This document shows positions 47,015 to 56,219 of a DNA stretch of 64,000 nt, in pieces (position 1 is the stretch's first letter; each line of letters opens with the position of its first letter). Under the pieces are notes generated by a model that was not told the DNA's origin, ran no database searches, and saw only the letters and a list, made by a program, of their open reading frames with translations. Position numbers and translations under genes: made by a program. Origin of the DNA: Prevotella sp. (GTDB lineage Bacteria > Bacteroidota > Bacteroidia > Bacteroidales > Bacteroidaceae); the NCBI GenBank assembly GCA_022773395.1, contig JALFBL010000055.1, positions 1-64,000 of the forward strand, in the 5' to 3' direction.

Positions 47015-47046
47015 ATTTGTCATGTTCTTAACTTCAGATTTGTCAT
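47015..47046. promoter_or_regulatory. Direct-repeat operator candidate upstream of the LRR gene
   Basis: ATTTGTCAT occurs at 47015-47023 and again at 47038-47046, a 23-bp period. This lies about 55-85 bp upstream of the predicted LRR transcription start, where AraC-type activators commonly bind direct repeats. Confidence 0.5.
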
Positions 47047-47276
47047 TCATTTCTTCCTGAACCATTTTTTTTTGATAACTGCCGCAAAAGTATGGACAAA
47101 AGAAATAAGCAGGTTGGATTTTCCACTCTTTCTCTTGTAATAAATCGTTTTTATTACGTTTCATTTTGTATTATTTCAAAAAAAAATAAACAGATGTCGC
47201 TGATATTCAACAATAAGGAAATGCAAATACAAAAGCGGAACAAGCATATCCGTTACATACTTTTTTATGGCAATTC

Positions 47277-47308
47277 TTTGTATTTTTCTTAAAATCCGGT
47301 TATCTTTG
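47277..47308 (+). promoter_or_regulatory. Promoter of the hybrid regulator gene
   Basis: TTTG (47277-47280), a 20-bp spacer, and TATCTTTG (47301-47308). Leader of about 155 nt. No short gene is evident in the leader. Confidence 0.8.
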
Positions 47309-47471
47309 CAATAAAGAAAGGGTGGGGTTCGAATACCCATGGAGTCCTCCCATCGCTTCCACCATGAGTCTCTGTTTGTACAAATAGAACTCGGCCGGCA
47401 TAGTACAGGATGGAAATGTCTGGACAAACTCGTATCCACAACAGATTATTAAGAAAGATATATAGGGTAGA

Positions 47472-49406
47472 ATGAAACATAATGCAATATTACAACTTGC
47501 ACGTTGCATATTTTTCTTATCGGTAACATTCTATTTTGTCTCATGCAGAACCGACTGGGAAGGTCAGCAGAAAGACAAAAGCAAAAAGTATGCAAGCGTG
47601 TATGAAAGGGACTCAGCCATATCGGCTGAAAGCATACGGAACGCCACCGGGCCTGCAAACGGACAACAACAACAAACAGAAATACTACAAGAAAAAATAC
47701 GAGACTTGCAGAAACAATATGTAGGGACACTCATCGTGGCAGGACTGGCCTTGTTGCTCTGCGCGTATTTCGCCATCAGACAGCAAAAGAAAGCAAGACA
47801 ATTGGCCAGACAAAAACTGCTCCTTCAAACGCAAGACAAGATCTACGAGCAAATTGTGACCGGCATCATCCGCAAGCTGCGAACATCCCTCATAGCCCTT
47901 CTCGTTCAAGATTTGCTACACGGCTCGAAAAAGACAAATGACAAGGAAAATACAGGAAATCTTCAGAAGGAGCATGGACAGAAAATCAGCCATCTTATCA
48001 ATCAGCTGCATGAAATCACTGAAATCAAAGCGACTATGGAAACACCCGAATGGCAATACGGGGACATTATCCCCTATATACACATGATCGAAAAGAGCTT
48101 TGAGCCTTTGGCAACCCAAAAGCACATACATCTGACATTCAAACCAAACGAGAGTGAACTTATCGTGGACTTTGTTCCCAATTATCTGCACAAGATCCTA
48201 CAAAGCCTTTTATCCAACGCTCTGGACAAATCCGAAGAAGATGGCATTGTCTGCATTACGACACATCGCAAGAAAAAATCTGTGGAAATCATTGTCTCGG
48301 ACACAGGAAAGGGAATCTCTCCAACGATGATTCCGTGGATATTCAACCCACAAGAACATAAAGGGGATGACGGAATGGTGATGAAAACCGGTGTGGGACT
48401 TCCTTTTGCAAAGATGCTGGTGGACACGTGCGGGGGTGATATTAAAGTGGAAAGCGAATTGGGAAAAGGGACAACATTTACCCTCAATTTCCCATTGAGA
48501 AACTATTCTACACAAAAGGAACATTTCTCAATAAAGAAGATATCAATACTCCCGGAAAAAAACTTGGAGGAAGAAAACCCGTATTCGATAATAGAAGAAT
48601 TGGAGGAGGCCGAGAACGAGGCAAATTATTATGCAAATGACTTGAAAGCCAAAATACTTGTGGTGGAGTATGAACAGGACATTGCTCATTATGTGTTTAG
48701 CATTCTGAAAGAAAAATACAACGTGTTCCTTACAAAAAACGGGCAGGAAGGACTCGAAAGAGCCAAATCGCTGGTTCCGGACATCATTATCACCTCATTG
48801 ATTATGCCCGTCATGGATGGCCTGGAATTTTGTCGGAAAATCAGAAATTCCGAACTTTTGGGGCACATCCCCATTATTGTAATCTCCTCGAAAGTGTCTG
48901 AAGCAGACAAAGTGAAAGGGATTGAAGCCGGAGCGGACGCTTATCTTTTCAAGCCTTTCAATGGGAAAGAACTGCTTGCACACATAGAAACCATGCTCAC
49001 GCATTACCGCTTAATATGCGAACGCATGGAAAAGATGACACAAGGAAATGCCGCCAGCCTGATAGAGAAAACGGAACAGGAGTTCTTGGCACGACTTACA
49101 GACTGCATCCTGTCCATCGTCAAGGACACAAAAAACAAGATAAGCGTGGAGGCCCTCTGTTCGCAAATGTGCATGAGCAGGAGTCAGCTGAACAAAAAGA
49201 TACAGGACATCACCAATGAGAGTTTGATTACATACGTCACGCAAGTACGTATCAACCAAGCCAAACGCATTTTAATGAACGACTTGAACATTACCATCAG
49301 CGAAGTTGCCACTAAATGCGGATACGACGACATTGCCTATTTCAGCAGGGTTTTCAAGCAAGTAACCGGCATCACACCCACGCAGTTCAAACGCACGCCC
49401 AAATAG
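47472..49406 (+). CDS. Hybrid two-component/AraC regulator with degenerate phospho-sites
   Basis: 644 residues: lipobox-like FVSC (Cys25), a short outer segment, a membrane helix (about 84-102), a degenerate HisKA (about 125-185), HATPase (about 200-342), a receiver (about 394-510) and an AraC DNA-binding domain (about 540-644). The kinase H-box reads IIRKLRTSL instead of SHEFRTPL, so Arg134 replaces His. The receiver reads IIITSLIMPVMDG, with Ser442 where Asp is phosphorylated, and only Glu399 of the acidic pair remains. ATP-site boxes (SNALDK, SDTGKGIS, KTGVGLPFAKML) look intact. It lacks the large sensor propeller of classic HTCS proteins. It probably regulates the divergent LRR gene. Confidence 0.9.
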   Translation: MKHNAILQLARCIFFLSVTFYFVSCRTDWEGQQKDKSKKYASVYERDSAISAESIRNATGPANGQQQQTEILQEKIRDLQKQYVGTLIVAGLALLLCAYFAIRQQKKARQLARQKLLLQTQDKIYEQIVTGIIRKLRTSLIALLVQDLLHGSKKTNDKENTGNLQKEHGQKISHLINQLHEITEIKATMETPEWQYGDIIPYIHMIEKSFEPLATQKHIHLTFKPNESELIVDFVPNYLHKILQSLLSNALDKSEEDGIVCITTHRKKKSVEIIVSDTGKGISPTMIPWIFNPQEHKGDDGMVMKTGVGLPFAKMLVDTCGGDIKVESELGKGTTFTLNFPLRNYSTQKEHFSIKKISILPEKNLEEENPYSIIEELEEAENEANYYANDLKAKILVVEYEQDIAHYVFSILKEKYNVFLTKNGQEGLERAKSLVPDIIITSLIMPVMDGLEFCRKIRNSELLGHIPIIVISSKVSEADKVKGIEAGADAYLFKPFNGKELLAHIETMLTHYRLICERMEKMTQGNAASLIEKTEQEFLARLTDCILSIVKDTKNKISVEALCSQMCMSRSQLNKKIQDITNESLITYVTQVRINQAKRILMNDLNITISEVATKCGYDDIAYFSRVFKQVTGITPTQFKRTPK

Positions 49407-49457
49407 GAAGCGCACAAACTCTTTTCGCGCAAAGGGGAATCCCTGTTCACCTCCCCG

Positions 49458-49548
49458 TTATTCTCTGTCCCCGCCTTGGTATTCTCTGTCCCTTAACTTT
49501 GATTCTCTCTATTCCTTAACTTTGACACCCTCTGTTCACCCATATTGA
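49458..49548. repeat. Degenerate 22-23 bp tandem repeats
   Basis: Four units start at 49458, 49480, 49503 and 49526. Two read TATTCTCTGTCCC-TTAACTTTGA and TTCTCTCTATTCC-TTAACTTTGA; the outer two are more diverged (CTCTGTTCACCCATATTGA). The sequence is unrelated to the other 22-bp arrays but has the same kind of period. It lies between the regulator and the convergent frdB. Confidence 0.65.
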
Positions 49549-49604
49549 CACTCTTGCCGACACATGGCTTTTTTCCGGAAAACAGAGATAAAGGGAAAAG
49601 AAAA

Positions 49605-49640
49605 ACTGCCTTGGTGCATCGTTGCAACGACCAAGGCAGT
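49605..49640 (-). terminator. Terminator of the frdCAB operon
   Basis: ACTGCCTTGGT (49605-49615) pairs with ACCAAGGCAGT (49630-49640), with an inner CGTTGCAACG. On the minus strand it is followed by TTTTTCTTTT. Confidence 0.9.
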
Positions 49641-49660
49641 TGATGGACAGCGGAACGAGA

Positions 49661-50419
49661 TCAGTCGTTCAGTTTCGCTTTGATAAATTCGCGGTTCAGA
49701 CGGGCAATGTATGCAATGGACTCGCTCTTGGGGCAAACGGCCTCACAGGCACGGGTATTGGTACAGTTGCCAAAACCCAATTCTTCCATTTTCATCACCA
49801 TTGACTTGGCACGCCTTGCCGCCTCAGGACGTCCCTGTGGGAGCAATGCCAGCTGGCTGACCTTAGAACTTACGAACAGCATTGCAGAACCGTTCTTGCA
49901 AGCCGCTACGCAAGCACCGCAACCGATGCACGAAGCGCAGTCCATGGCTTCATCGGCATTCTGCTTCGGAATGAGAATTGCATTGGCATCCTGTGCCTGA
50001 CCGGCGCGAACAGATGTGTAGCCGCCAGCCTGGATAATCTTGTCGAAAGCAGTACGGTCAACCATGCAGTCCTTGATGACGGGGAAACCCGCAGAACGCC
50101 ACGGTTCAACGGTAATCACGTCGCCATCGTTGAAACGGCGCATGTAGAGCTGGCAGGTTGTTGCGCCACGCTCTGTCTTTCCGTGAGGTGTACCGTTTAC
50201 ATAGAGCGAGCACATGCCGCAAATACCCTCTCGACAGTCGTGGTCGAACACGAACGGTTCCTGTCCCTCGCTGATAAGCTGCTCGTTGAGGATATCGAGC
50301 ATTTCAAGGAATGAAGTGTCATCAGGAATATCCTTCATTTCGCGTGTGTCAAAATGTCCTTTCTCGTGTGGACCGTTCTGACGCCAATATTTCAATGTGA
50401 AACTTATATTCTTAGCCAT
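49661..50419 (-). CDS. frdB: Fumarate reductase/succinate dehydrogenase iron-sulfur subunit
   Basis: 252 residues carrying electrons between the FAD subunit and the membrane subunit. [16 protein letters not shown] holds the plant-type [2Fe-2S] ligands. [15 protein letters not shown] and [13 protein letters not shown] hold the [4Fe-4S] and [3Fe-4S] ligands. It lies 17 bp after frdA and is the last gene of the C-A-B operon, the usual Bacteroidetes order. In fermenting Bacteroidetes the complex mainly reduces fumarate using menaquinol, giving succinate. Confidence 0.96.
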   Translation of the reverse strand: MAKNISFTLKYWRQNGPHEKGHFDTREMKDIPDDTSFLEMLDILNEQLISEGQEPFVFDHDCREGICGMCSLYVNGTPHGKTERGATTCQLYMRRFNDGDVITVEPWRSAGFPVIKDCMVDRTAFDKIIQAGGYTSVRAGQAQDANAILIPKQNADEAMDCASCIGCGACVAACKNGSAMLFVSSKVSQLALLPQGRPEAARRAKSMVMKMEELGFGNCTNTRACEAVCPKSESIAYIARLNREFIKAKLND

Positions 50420-50436
50420 AATTGTATCCTTTCTTA

Positions 50437-52419
50437 TTAATTCTTGTAATTACGTGTCTGAACCTTGATAGCCTCATATTCGAGCGGCTCCTTGATAAGT
50501 ACGGGATCAGCCTCGTCGGTGCCCTGATACTCCCAGCAACCCACGTAGAAGAAGTTCTCGTCATCGCGTTTTGCTTCGCCCTCCTCTGTCTGGTATTCTT
50601 CGCGGAAGTGTCCGCCGCAGCTCTCGTTACGCGACAATGCATCGTAAGCCTCAAGCTCTCCCATCAAGAAGAAGTCTCGCAAGTGGATGGCCTTGTCAAG
50701 TTCAATGTTGAGACCTTCCTTGCTTCCCGGGATGAAGAGGTTTGTATTGAACTCCTTGCGCAGTTCCTTGATGAGCTTAAGGCCTTCTTTCAAGCCTTCG
50801 GCCGTGCGTCCCATTCCCACGTGTTCCCACATGATATGGCCCAACTCCTTGTGGATAGAATCGACAGAACGCTTGCCCTTGATATTCATCAGACGGTCGA
50901 TTTCGGCCTGGGCTTCTTTCTCCGCCTTTTCAAATTCGGGCAGATCGGTAGATACGCGCGGCCAAACTTCCTGGTCGGCCAAATAGTTCTGGATGGTGTA
51001 AGGCAATACGAAATAACCGTCCGCAAGACCCTGCATCAATGCAGATGCGCCCAAACGGTTGGCACCGTGGTCTGAGAAGTTGCACTCACCAATAGCAAAC
51101 AAGCCCTTAATGGTGGTCATCAGCTCATAGTCCACCCAAATACCGCCCATCGTATAGTGAATGGCAGGATAGATCATCATCGGGTTATAATATTTAACGC
51201 CATTGATTTCGTTGGCTACCTCACCGGGATTTACGTCTGTAATCTCCTCATACATCTCGAAAAGATTACCGTAACGCTGAAGAATCACATCAATTCCCAA
51301 ACGCTCGATACTTTCCGAGAAGTCGAGGAACACTGCCAGACCGGTGTTGTTCACACCAAATCCATGGTCGCAACGCTCCTTGGCAGCGCGGGAAGCCACA
51401 TCGCGAGGAACAAGGTTTCCAAATGCCGGATAACGGCGCTCCAAGTAATAATCGCGGTCTTCCTCCGGAATATCTGAGCCTTTCTTCGTGCCCGCCTGCA
51501 GCGCCTTAGCGTCTTCCAGTTTCTTGGGCACCCAAATACGGCCGTCGTTACGCAGAGATTCCGACATCAAAGTCAACTTCGACTGGTTGTCGCCGTGTAC
51601 GGGAATACAAGTCGGGTGAATCTGAACATATGACGGGTTGGCGAAGTAAGCCCCCTTCCGGTAGCAGGCAATGGCTGCCGAACAGTTGCAGCCCATCGCG
51701 TTGGTAGAAAGGAAATAAACGTTACCGTAACCACCGGTGGCGATGACCACCGCATTGGCAGAGAAGCGCTCGAGTTTTCCTGTCACCAGATTCTTTGCGA
51801 TGATACCACGTGCGCGGTCGTTCACAATCACCACATCTACCATTTCATAGCGTGTGTAAAGTTTCACTTTACCCGTGTTCACCTGACGGCTCAAAGAAGA
51901 GTAAGCGCCCAGCAGCAGCTGCTGGCCGGTCTGTCCCTTTGCATAGAATGTACGGGAAACCTGCGCACCTCCGAAAGAACGGTTGGCAAGCATGCCGCCG
52001 TATTCGCGGGCGAAAGGCACCCCCTGCGCCACGCACTGGTCGATAATATTGTTTGACACCTCTGCCAGACGGTAAACGTTTGACTCGCGGGCGCGGTAGT
52101 CGCCACCCTTCACGGTGTCATAGAACAAGCGATACACAGAGTCGCCGTCGTTCTGATAGCATTTTGCCGCGTTGATACCTCCCTGCGCTGCGATGGAGTG
52201 CGCGCGACGGGGCGAATCCTGGATACAAAGGTTGATGACATTGAAACCCATTTCACCAAGACTGGCAGCGGCACTGGCACCTGCCAGACCTGTACCTACC
52301 ACGATAACGTCGAGCTTCAACTTATTCTTTGGGTTCACCAAGCGCTGATGAGCTTTATAATTGGTCCATTTCTCAGCCACTGGGCCTTCTGGAATTCTTG
52401 AATCTAATTGCTTAGCCAT
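50437..52419 (-). CDS. frdA: Fumarate reductase/succinate dehydrogenase flavoprotein subunit
   Basis: 660 residues. [19 protein letters not shown] is the FAD-binding fold, [13 protein letters not shown] contains the His that covalently binds FAD, and [15 protein letters not shown] and [14 protein letters not shown] belong to the dicarboxylate site. The long C-terminal section with [11 protein letters not shown] is typical of the B-type family with a single cytochrome b subunit (Wolinella and Bacteroides). It follows frdC by 41 bp. Confidence 0.97.
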   Translation of the reverse strand: MAKQLDSRIPEGPVAEKWTNYKAHQRLVNPKNKLKLDVIVVGTGLAGASAAASLGEMGFNVINLCIQDSPRRAHSIAAQGGINAAKCYQNDGDSVYRLFYDTVKGGDYRARESNVYRLAEVSNNIIDQCVAQGVPFAREYGGMLANRSFGGAQVSRTFYAKGQTGQQLLLGAYSSLSRQVNTGKVKLYTRYEMVDVVIVNDRARGIIAKNLVTGKLERFSANAVVIATGGYGNVYFLSTNAMGCNCSAAIACYRKGAYFANPSYVQIHPTCIPVHGDNQSKLTLMSESLRNDGRIWVPKKLEDAKALQAGTKKGSDIPEEDRDYYLERRYPAFGNLVPRDVASRAAKERCDHGFGVNNTGLAVFLDFSESIERLGIDVILQRYGNLFEMYEEITDVNPGEVANEINGVKYYNPMMIYPAIHYTMGGIWVDYELMTTIKGLFAIGECNFSDHGANRLGASALMQGLADGYFVLPYTIQNYLADQEVWPRVSTDLPEFEKAEKEAQAEIDRLMNIKGKRSVDSIHKELGHIMWEHVGMGRTAEGLKEGLKLIKELRKEFNTNLFIPGSKEGLNIELDKAIHLRDFFLMGELEAYDALSRNESCGGHFREEYQTEEGEAKRDDENFFYVGCWEYQGTDEADPVLIKEPLEYEAIKVQTRNYKN

Positions 52420-52460
52420 ATTCTTGAAATATTAGAATTTAAAGATTGAATAAATGAAGA

Positions 52461-53165
52461 TTACATTCCGGCGCAGCTTGACATGCAGCACAAGCTGGGT
52501 GCACATTTAAACGCAAATGCCAGCACAACCACCAGGAACGCAGCCATCAGGATAGAGGTGTAAACGATTCCGATCACTCTCCAGCGATTGAACCACACCT
52601 TGCCGCTCCATCCGAAAGTATGCATTGCGCTCCAGAATCCATGAGAAAGGTGGAACCACAGGGCAGCAAGCCATACAACATACAGAACCACATAGACGGG
52701 ATTGGCAAATGTCTCGCGGATGTAGCCGAACCCATCGGCAGGATTTCCCAGAGGATCCGCGATATGGAACAACTCGCAGAACATCATGTTGTACCAGAAG
52801 TTGAACAAGTGAAGGAGCAGGCCCAGCACAACGATAAGACCCAGAACGAGCATGTTCTGTGATGCCCATTCCACCTTGTCGGGCTTTGCCGTTACTGCAT
52901 AGCGCTCGTTCCCACGTGCCCTACGGTTCTGCGCTGTAAGGATAAAAGCATAAACGATGTGAATCACTGCCAAGGCAGCCAGTCCCATGGTAGCCGCTAC
53001 GGCATACCAGTTGGCGCCCAATAACTCACAAATCATGTTGTAGGCTTCGCCCGAGAACAGGGCGACAACGTTCATTGACGCATGGAATGTCATGAACAGG
53101 ATAAGCGCAACGCCCGTTACGGACATCACCACTTTCCTACCAATAGATGAATTGATTAACCACAT
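52461..53165 (-). CDS. frdC: Fumarate reductase/succinate dehydrogenase cytochrome b subunit
   Basis: 234 residues with five membrane helices (about 12-34, 55-77, 105-125, 155-177, 200-222). Histidines in FHASMNVV, IHIVYAF, LLHLFNFW and FHLSHGFWSAMH are candidates for the two haem b ligand pairs. It anchors FrdAB to the inner membrane and oxidises menaquinol. It is the first gene of the operon, preceded by a perfect promoter at 53294-53324 and a leader of about 120 nt. Confidence 0.95.
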   Translation of the reverse strand: MWLINSSIGRKVVMSVTGVALILFMTFHASMNVVALFSGEAYNMICELLGANWYAVAATMGLAALAVIHIVYAFILTAQNRRARGNERYAVTAKPDKVEWASQNMLVLGLIVVLGLLLHLFNFWYNMMFCELFHIADPLGNPADGFGYIRETFANPVYVVLYVVWLAALWFHLSHGFWSAMHTFGWSGKVWFNRWRVIGIVYTSILMAAFLVVVLAFAFKCAPSLCCMSSCAGM

Positions 53166-53293
53166 AAATGATTGATTTTAAATTATTTAATTGTTAGACT
53201 TATATTCATGTTTTTACCAACTGTTATTAGCTCAAGGCCAATGCTTCAACCTCCGTACCTTATTATAGGTATTCTATCCTTGCTTTTGGACTG

Positions 53294-53324
53294 CAAATAT
53301 ACCATAAATTAGTGAGAATTCAAA
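53294..53324 (-). promoter_or_regulatory. Promoter of frdCAB
   Basis: Minus strand TTTG (53321-53324), a 19-bp spacer, and TATATTTG (53294-53301). Confidence 0.85.
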
Positions 53325-53355
53325 TATTATTGAGTAAAAATTCAATTTAAATGCT

Positions 53356-53363
53356 TACTTTTG
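53356..53363 (+). promoter_or_regulatory. Candidate -7 element of mnmG
   Basis: TACTTTTG fits TAnnTTTG. The nearest -33-like ATTG (53329-53332) is 23 bp away. The predicted leader is about 90 nt. Confidence 0.5.
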
Positions 53364-53460
53364 TGGCGAAAAGAGCAGAACATCTGCCACTGGCACTGCC
53401 CACAGGCAGAACCGATCCAGACAGCGCATAAAAATGCAAAAGGATTTGCTCGGAAGGAAA

Positions 53461-55338
53461 ATGAATCACAGATTGGAATACGACGTCTTGGTCATCGGAG
53501 GCGGACACGCCGGTTGCGAAGCGGCAACCGCTGCGGCAACGGCGGGCGCGAGAACGTGCCTCGTAACGATGGATATGAACAAAATAGCCCAAATGAGTTG
53601 CAATCCGGCAATTGGCGGAATTGCAAAAGGGCAGATTGTACGGGAAATTGATGCACTGGGAGGGCACACGGGCCGTGTGACCGATGCCACCTCCATACAG
53701 TTCCGAATGCTGAACCGGAGCAAAGGGCCCGCCATGTGGAGCCCGAGGGCACAATGCGACCGCGCCAGATTCATACAGGAATGGCGCGAAATATTGGACA
53801 GCACGCCCCTCCTCGACATCTGGCAAGACCAGGCCGAGGAACTGCTCGTGGAAAACGGCGAGGCCGTGGGCGTGCGAACGATGTGGGGGGCGGAACTCAG
53901 GGCCAGGGCCACGGTGATCACCGCCGGCACTTTTCTCAACGGCCTGATGCACATCGGCAGAACGATGGTGAAGGGGGGGCGCATTGCCGAACCGGCCGTC
54001 GAGCGCTTCACGGAGAGCATTACCCGCCACGGCATCCGTTCGAACCGTATGAAAACAGGTACGCCTGTGAGAATAGACCGCCGCTCCGTGCACTTCGAGG
54101 ACACCGAACGGCAAGACGGTGAGCACGATTTCCACCAGTTTTCTTTCATGGGAAAGCGCAAGCCGCTCCAGCAACTCCCCTGCTGGATGTGCTACACCAA
54201 CCCCGAAGCGCACGAGGTGCTCCGTTCCGGACTGGACTCATCGCCCTTGTACAACGGACAAATCCAAGGCATTGGCCCCCGCTATTGCCCTTCCATCGAA
54301 ACCAAATTGGTCACTTTCCCGGAAAGAGAAACCCACTTGCTGTTTCTCGAACCCGAAGGAGAGAATACCAACGAGATGTACCTGAACGGATTTTCTTCGA
54401 GCATGCCGATAGACATCCAGATGGAAGCACTCCGCAAAATACCCGCTCTGCGCGATGTGAAAGCATACCGCCCGGGCTACGCTATCGAATACGATTATTT
54501 TGACCCGACGCAGCTGCGCCACTCGCTGGAATCGAAAATCCTGAAAGGCTTGTTCTTTGCCGGACAGGTGAACGGCACCACAGGATATGAAGAGGCTGCC
54601 GGACAAGGACTGGTTGCCGGCATCAACGCTGCACGCCGCTGCACCGGCCTGGAGCCTTTCGTGATGCGAAGAGACGAGTCCTACATTGGGGTGCTTATCG
54701 ACGATTTGGTGACCAAAGGCGTGGACGAACCCTACCGCATGTTCACGTCAAGAGCAGAATACAGAATTTTACTGCGCCAGGACGATGCAGACGCACGACT
54801 AACGGAAAAGTCCTACCAATCAGGCATTGCCACCCGCGAGCGCTACGACTGGTGGATGGAGAAGAAAGAAGCAATAGGCCGCCTTGTCTCCATTTGTCAG
54901 AACACATCGGTAAAGCCCAAAGAAGTCAACGGTGTGCTCGAACATCTCGGCACCACCCCACTTCAGGCCGGATGCAAAGCCATCGACTTGATTGCCCGTC
55001 CGCAACTCAACCTCTCCATTCTTTCCGATCTGATTCCCGAACTCAAGACTGCCATTGCACAACTTCCGAACAGAAAAGAAGAAATTGCGGAGGCCACAGA
55101 GACGAAGATGAAATACAAAGGCTACATCGAACGGGAGAAAATGGTGGCCGAAAAAATGCATCGGCTGGAAAACATAAAAATAAGAGACAGGTTTGACTAT
55201 GCCAACCTTCAATCCCTTTCCACCGAATGCAGACAGAAACTCATCCGAATCAATCCGGAAACTCTGGCGCAAGCCAGCAGAATCCCGGGCGTCTCGCCCA
55301 GCGACATCAATGTGCTGTTGGTTCTGTTGGGCAGATGA
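53461..55338 (+). CDS. mnmG: tRNA uridine-5-carboxymethylaminomethyl modification enzyme MnmG
   Basis: FAD-dependent partner of MnmE in modifying wobble uridine 34 of several tRNAs; 625 residues. The N-terminus YDVLVIGGGHAGCEAA binds FAD. CNPAIGGIAKGQIVREIDALGG and GTFLNGLMHIG are family blocks, and YFDPTQLRHSLESKILKGLFFAGQVNGTTGYEEAAGQGL is the conserved C-terminal FAD contact region (abbreviated: start YFDPTQLRHS, end EEAAGQG). ATG 53461 gives the usual N-terminus; ATG 53434 would add nine residues. This gene is often near the replication origin, in keeping with the nearby parS sites. Confidence 0.96.
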   Translation: MNHRLEYDVLVIGGGHAGCEAATAAATAGARTCLVTMDMNKIAQMSCNPAIGGIAKGQIVREIDALGGHTGRVTDATSIQFRMLNRSKGPAMWSPRAQCDRARFIQEWREILDSTPLLDIWQDQAEELLVENGEAVGVRTMWGAELRARATVITAGTFLNGLMHIGRTMVKGGRIAEPAVERFTESITRHGIRSNRMKTGTPVRIDRRSVHFEDTERQDGEHDFHQFSFMGKRKPLQQLPCWMCYTNPEAHEVLRSGLDSSPLYNGQIQGIGPRYCPSIETKLVTFPERETHLLFLEPEGENTNEMYLNGFSSSMPIDIQMEALRKIPALRDVKAYRPGYAIEYDYFDPTQLRHSLESKILKGLFFAGQVNGTTGYEEAAGQGLVAGINAARRCTGLEPFVMRRDESYIGVLIDDLVTKGVDEPYRMFTSRAEYRILLRQDDADARLTEKSYQSGIATRERYDWWMEKKEAIGRLVSICQNTSVKPKEVNGVLEHLGTTPLQAGCKAIDLIARPQLNLSILSDLIPELKTAIAQLPNRKEEIAEATETKMKYKGYIEREKMVAEKMHRLENIKIRDRFDYANLQSLSTECRQKLIRINPETLAQASRIPGVSPSDINVLLVLLGR

Positions 55339-55377
55339 GAACGAGAACCGTTAAAAGAAGGGAACAAACGAAACGCA

Positions 55378-55393
55378 CGTTTCACGTGAAACA
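55378..55393. promoter_or_regulatory. parS site 1 (ParB-binding)
   Basis: CGTTTCACGTGAAACA matches the near-universal parS TGTTTCACGTGAAACA at 15 of 16 positions; the 14-bp core 55379-55392 is a perfect palindrome. It is intergenic between mnmG and apt. Confidence 0.88.
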
Positions 55394-55537
55394 AAAGAAA
55401 GATAAAATACAATATATCAACCATAAAGATTGATTGCATCGGAAAAACGAGAAGATTTAACGGTGCAAAACAACAAGAAAAGAGGCTTGCCTAACTGGCC
55501 GTCAAGAAACAGACAAACATCAATCAAATCAATAGAA

Positions 55538-56068
55538 ATGAACAACGAAACACTTATCAAAAACCTGAGATGCGTGAAAGATTTCCCGCAAAAAGGAATC
55601 AATTTCAGAGACGTGACCACCTTGTTTAAGAAACACGAATGCCTGACCATCATGGTAGATGAACTATACGAATTGTATAAAGACAAAGGCATAACGAAAA
55701 TCGTGGGAATTGAAAGCCGCGGCTTTGTCATGGCATCTGCTCTCGCCCTGAAATTAGGAGCGGGCATCGTCCTCTGCAGAAAACCAGGAAAACTGCCGGC
55801 AGAAACGGTGCAGGAAAGCTACACGAAGGAATACGGAACAGACACCATCGAAATTCATAAAGACGCCATTACCGAAGACGACGTTGTGCTGTTGCACGAC
55901 GACCTGCTTGCCACAGGCGGCACCATGAGGGCAGCCTACAACCTGGTGAAGAAGTTCAACCCCAAGAACATCTACATCAATTTCATCATAGAAATCACAG
56001 ACGAGGGACTGAACGGCAGAGACAACTTCGACAAGGACGCAGACATCACCACGCTCATCAGAATATAA
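55538..56068 (+). CDS. apt: Adenine phosphoribosyltransferase
   Basis: 176 residues converting adenine and PRPP to AMP. MNNETLIKNLRCVKDFPQKG is the usual N-terminus. GIESRGFVMASALALKLGAG and VLLHDDLLATGGTMRAA (PRPP-binding loop) are diagnostic. The frame stays open upstream to about 55430, but homology and the adjacent parS site support ATG 55538. It is flanked on both sides by parS sites. Confidence 0.95.
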   Translation: MNNETLIKNLRCVKDFPQKGINFRDVTTLFKKHECLTIMVDELYELYKDKGITKIVGIESRGFVMASALALKLGAGIVLCRKPGKLPAETVQESYTKEYGTDTIEIHKDAITEDDVVLLHDDLLATGGTMRAAYNLVKKFNPKNIYINFIIEITDEGLNGRDNFDKDADITTLIRI

Positions 56069-56171
56069 CCCCTCCCCCTCAGAAAGAGAACAAGAACAGA
56101 CGTGGCACAGAACAACAAGCCACGGCGGCCAGTCCTGATATCCATGAACAGGACATCGAGCCGGCCGCTGC

Positions 56172-56187
56172 CGTTTCACGTGAAACA
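56172..56187. promoter_or_regulatory. parS site 2 (ParB-binding)
   Basis: The same 16-mer as site 1 (CGTTTCACGTGAAACA), again one mismatch to consensus, between apt and uvrC. A GC-rich imperfect stem (56125-56168) lies just before it. Confidence 0.88.
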
Positions 56188-56219
56188 AAGTATGGCAAGA
56201 CGGTAACACATTGAACACC

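Noticed and set aside
47323..47340. tRNA T-arm-like sequence GGGGTTCGAATACCC
   Set aside because: No acceptor, D or anticodon arm can be built upstream, and one stem pair is mismatched; a chance match in the regulator leader.
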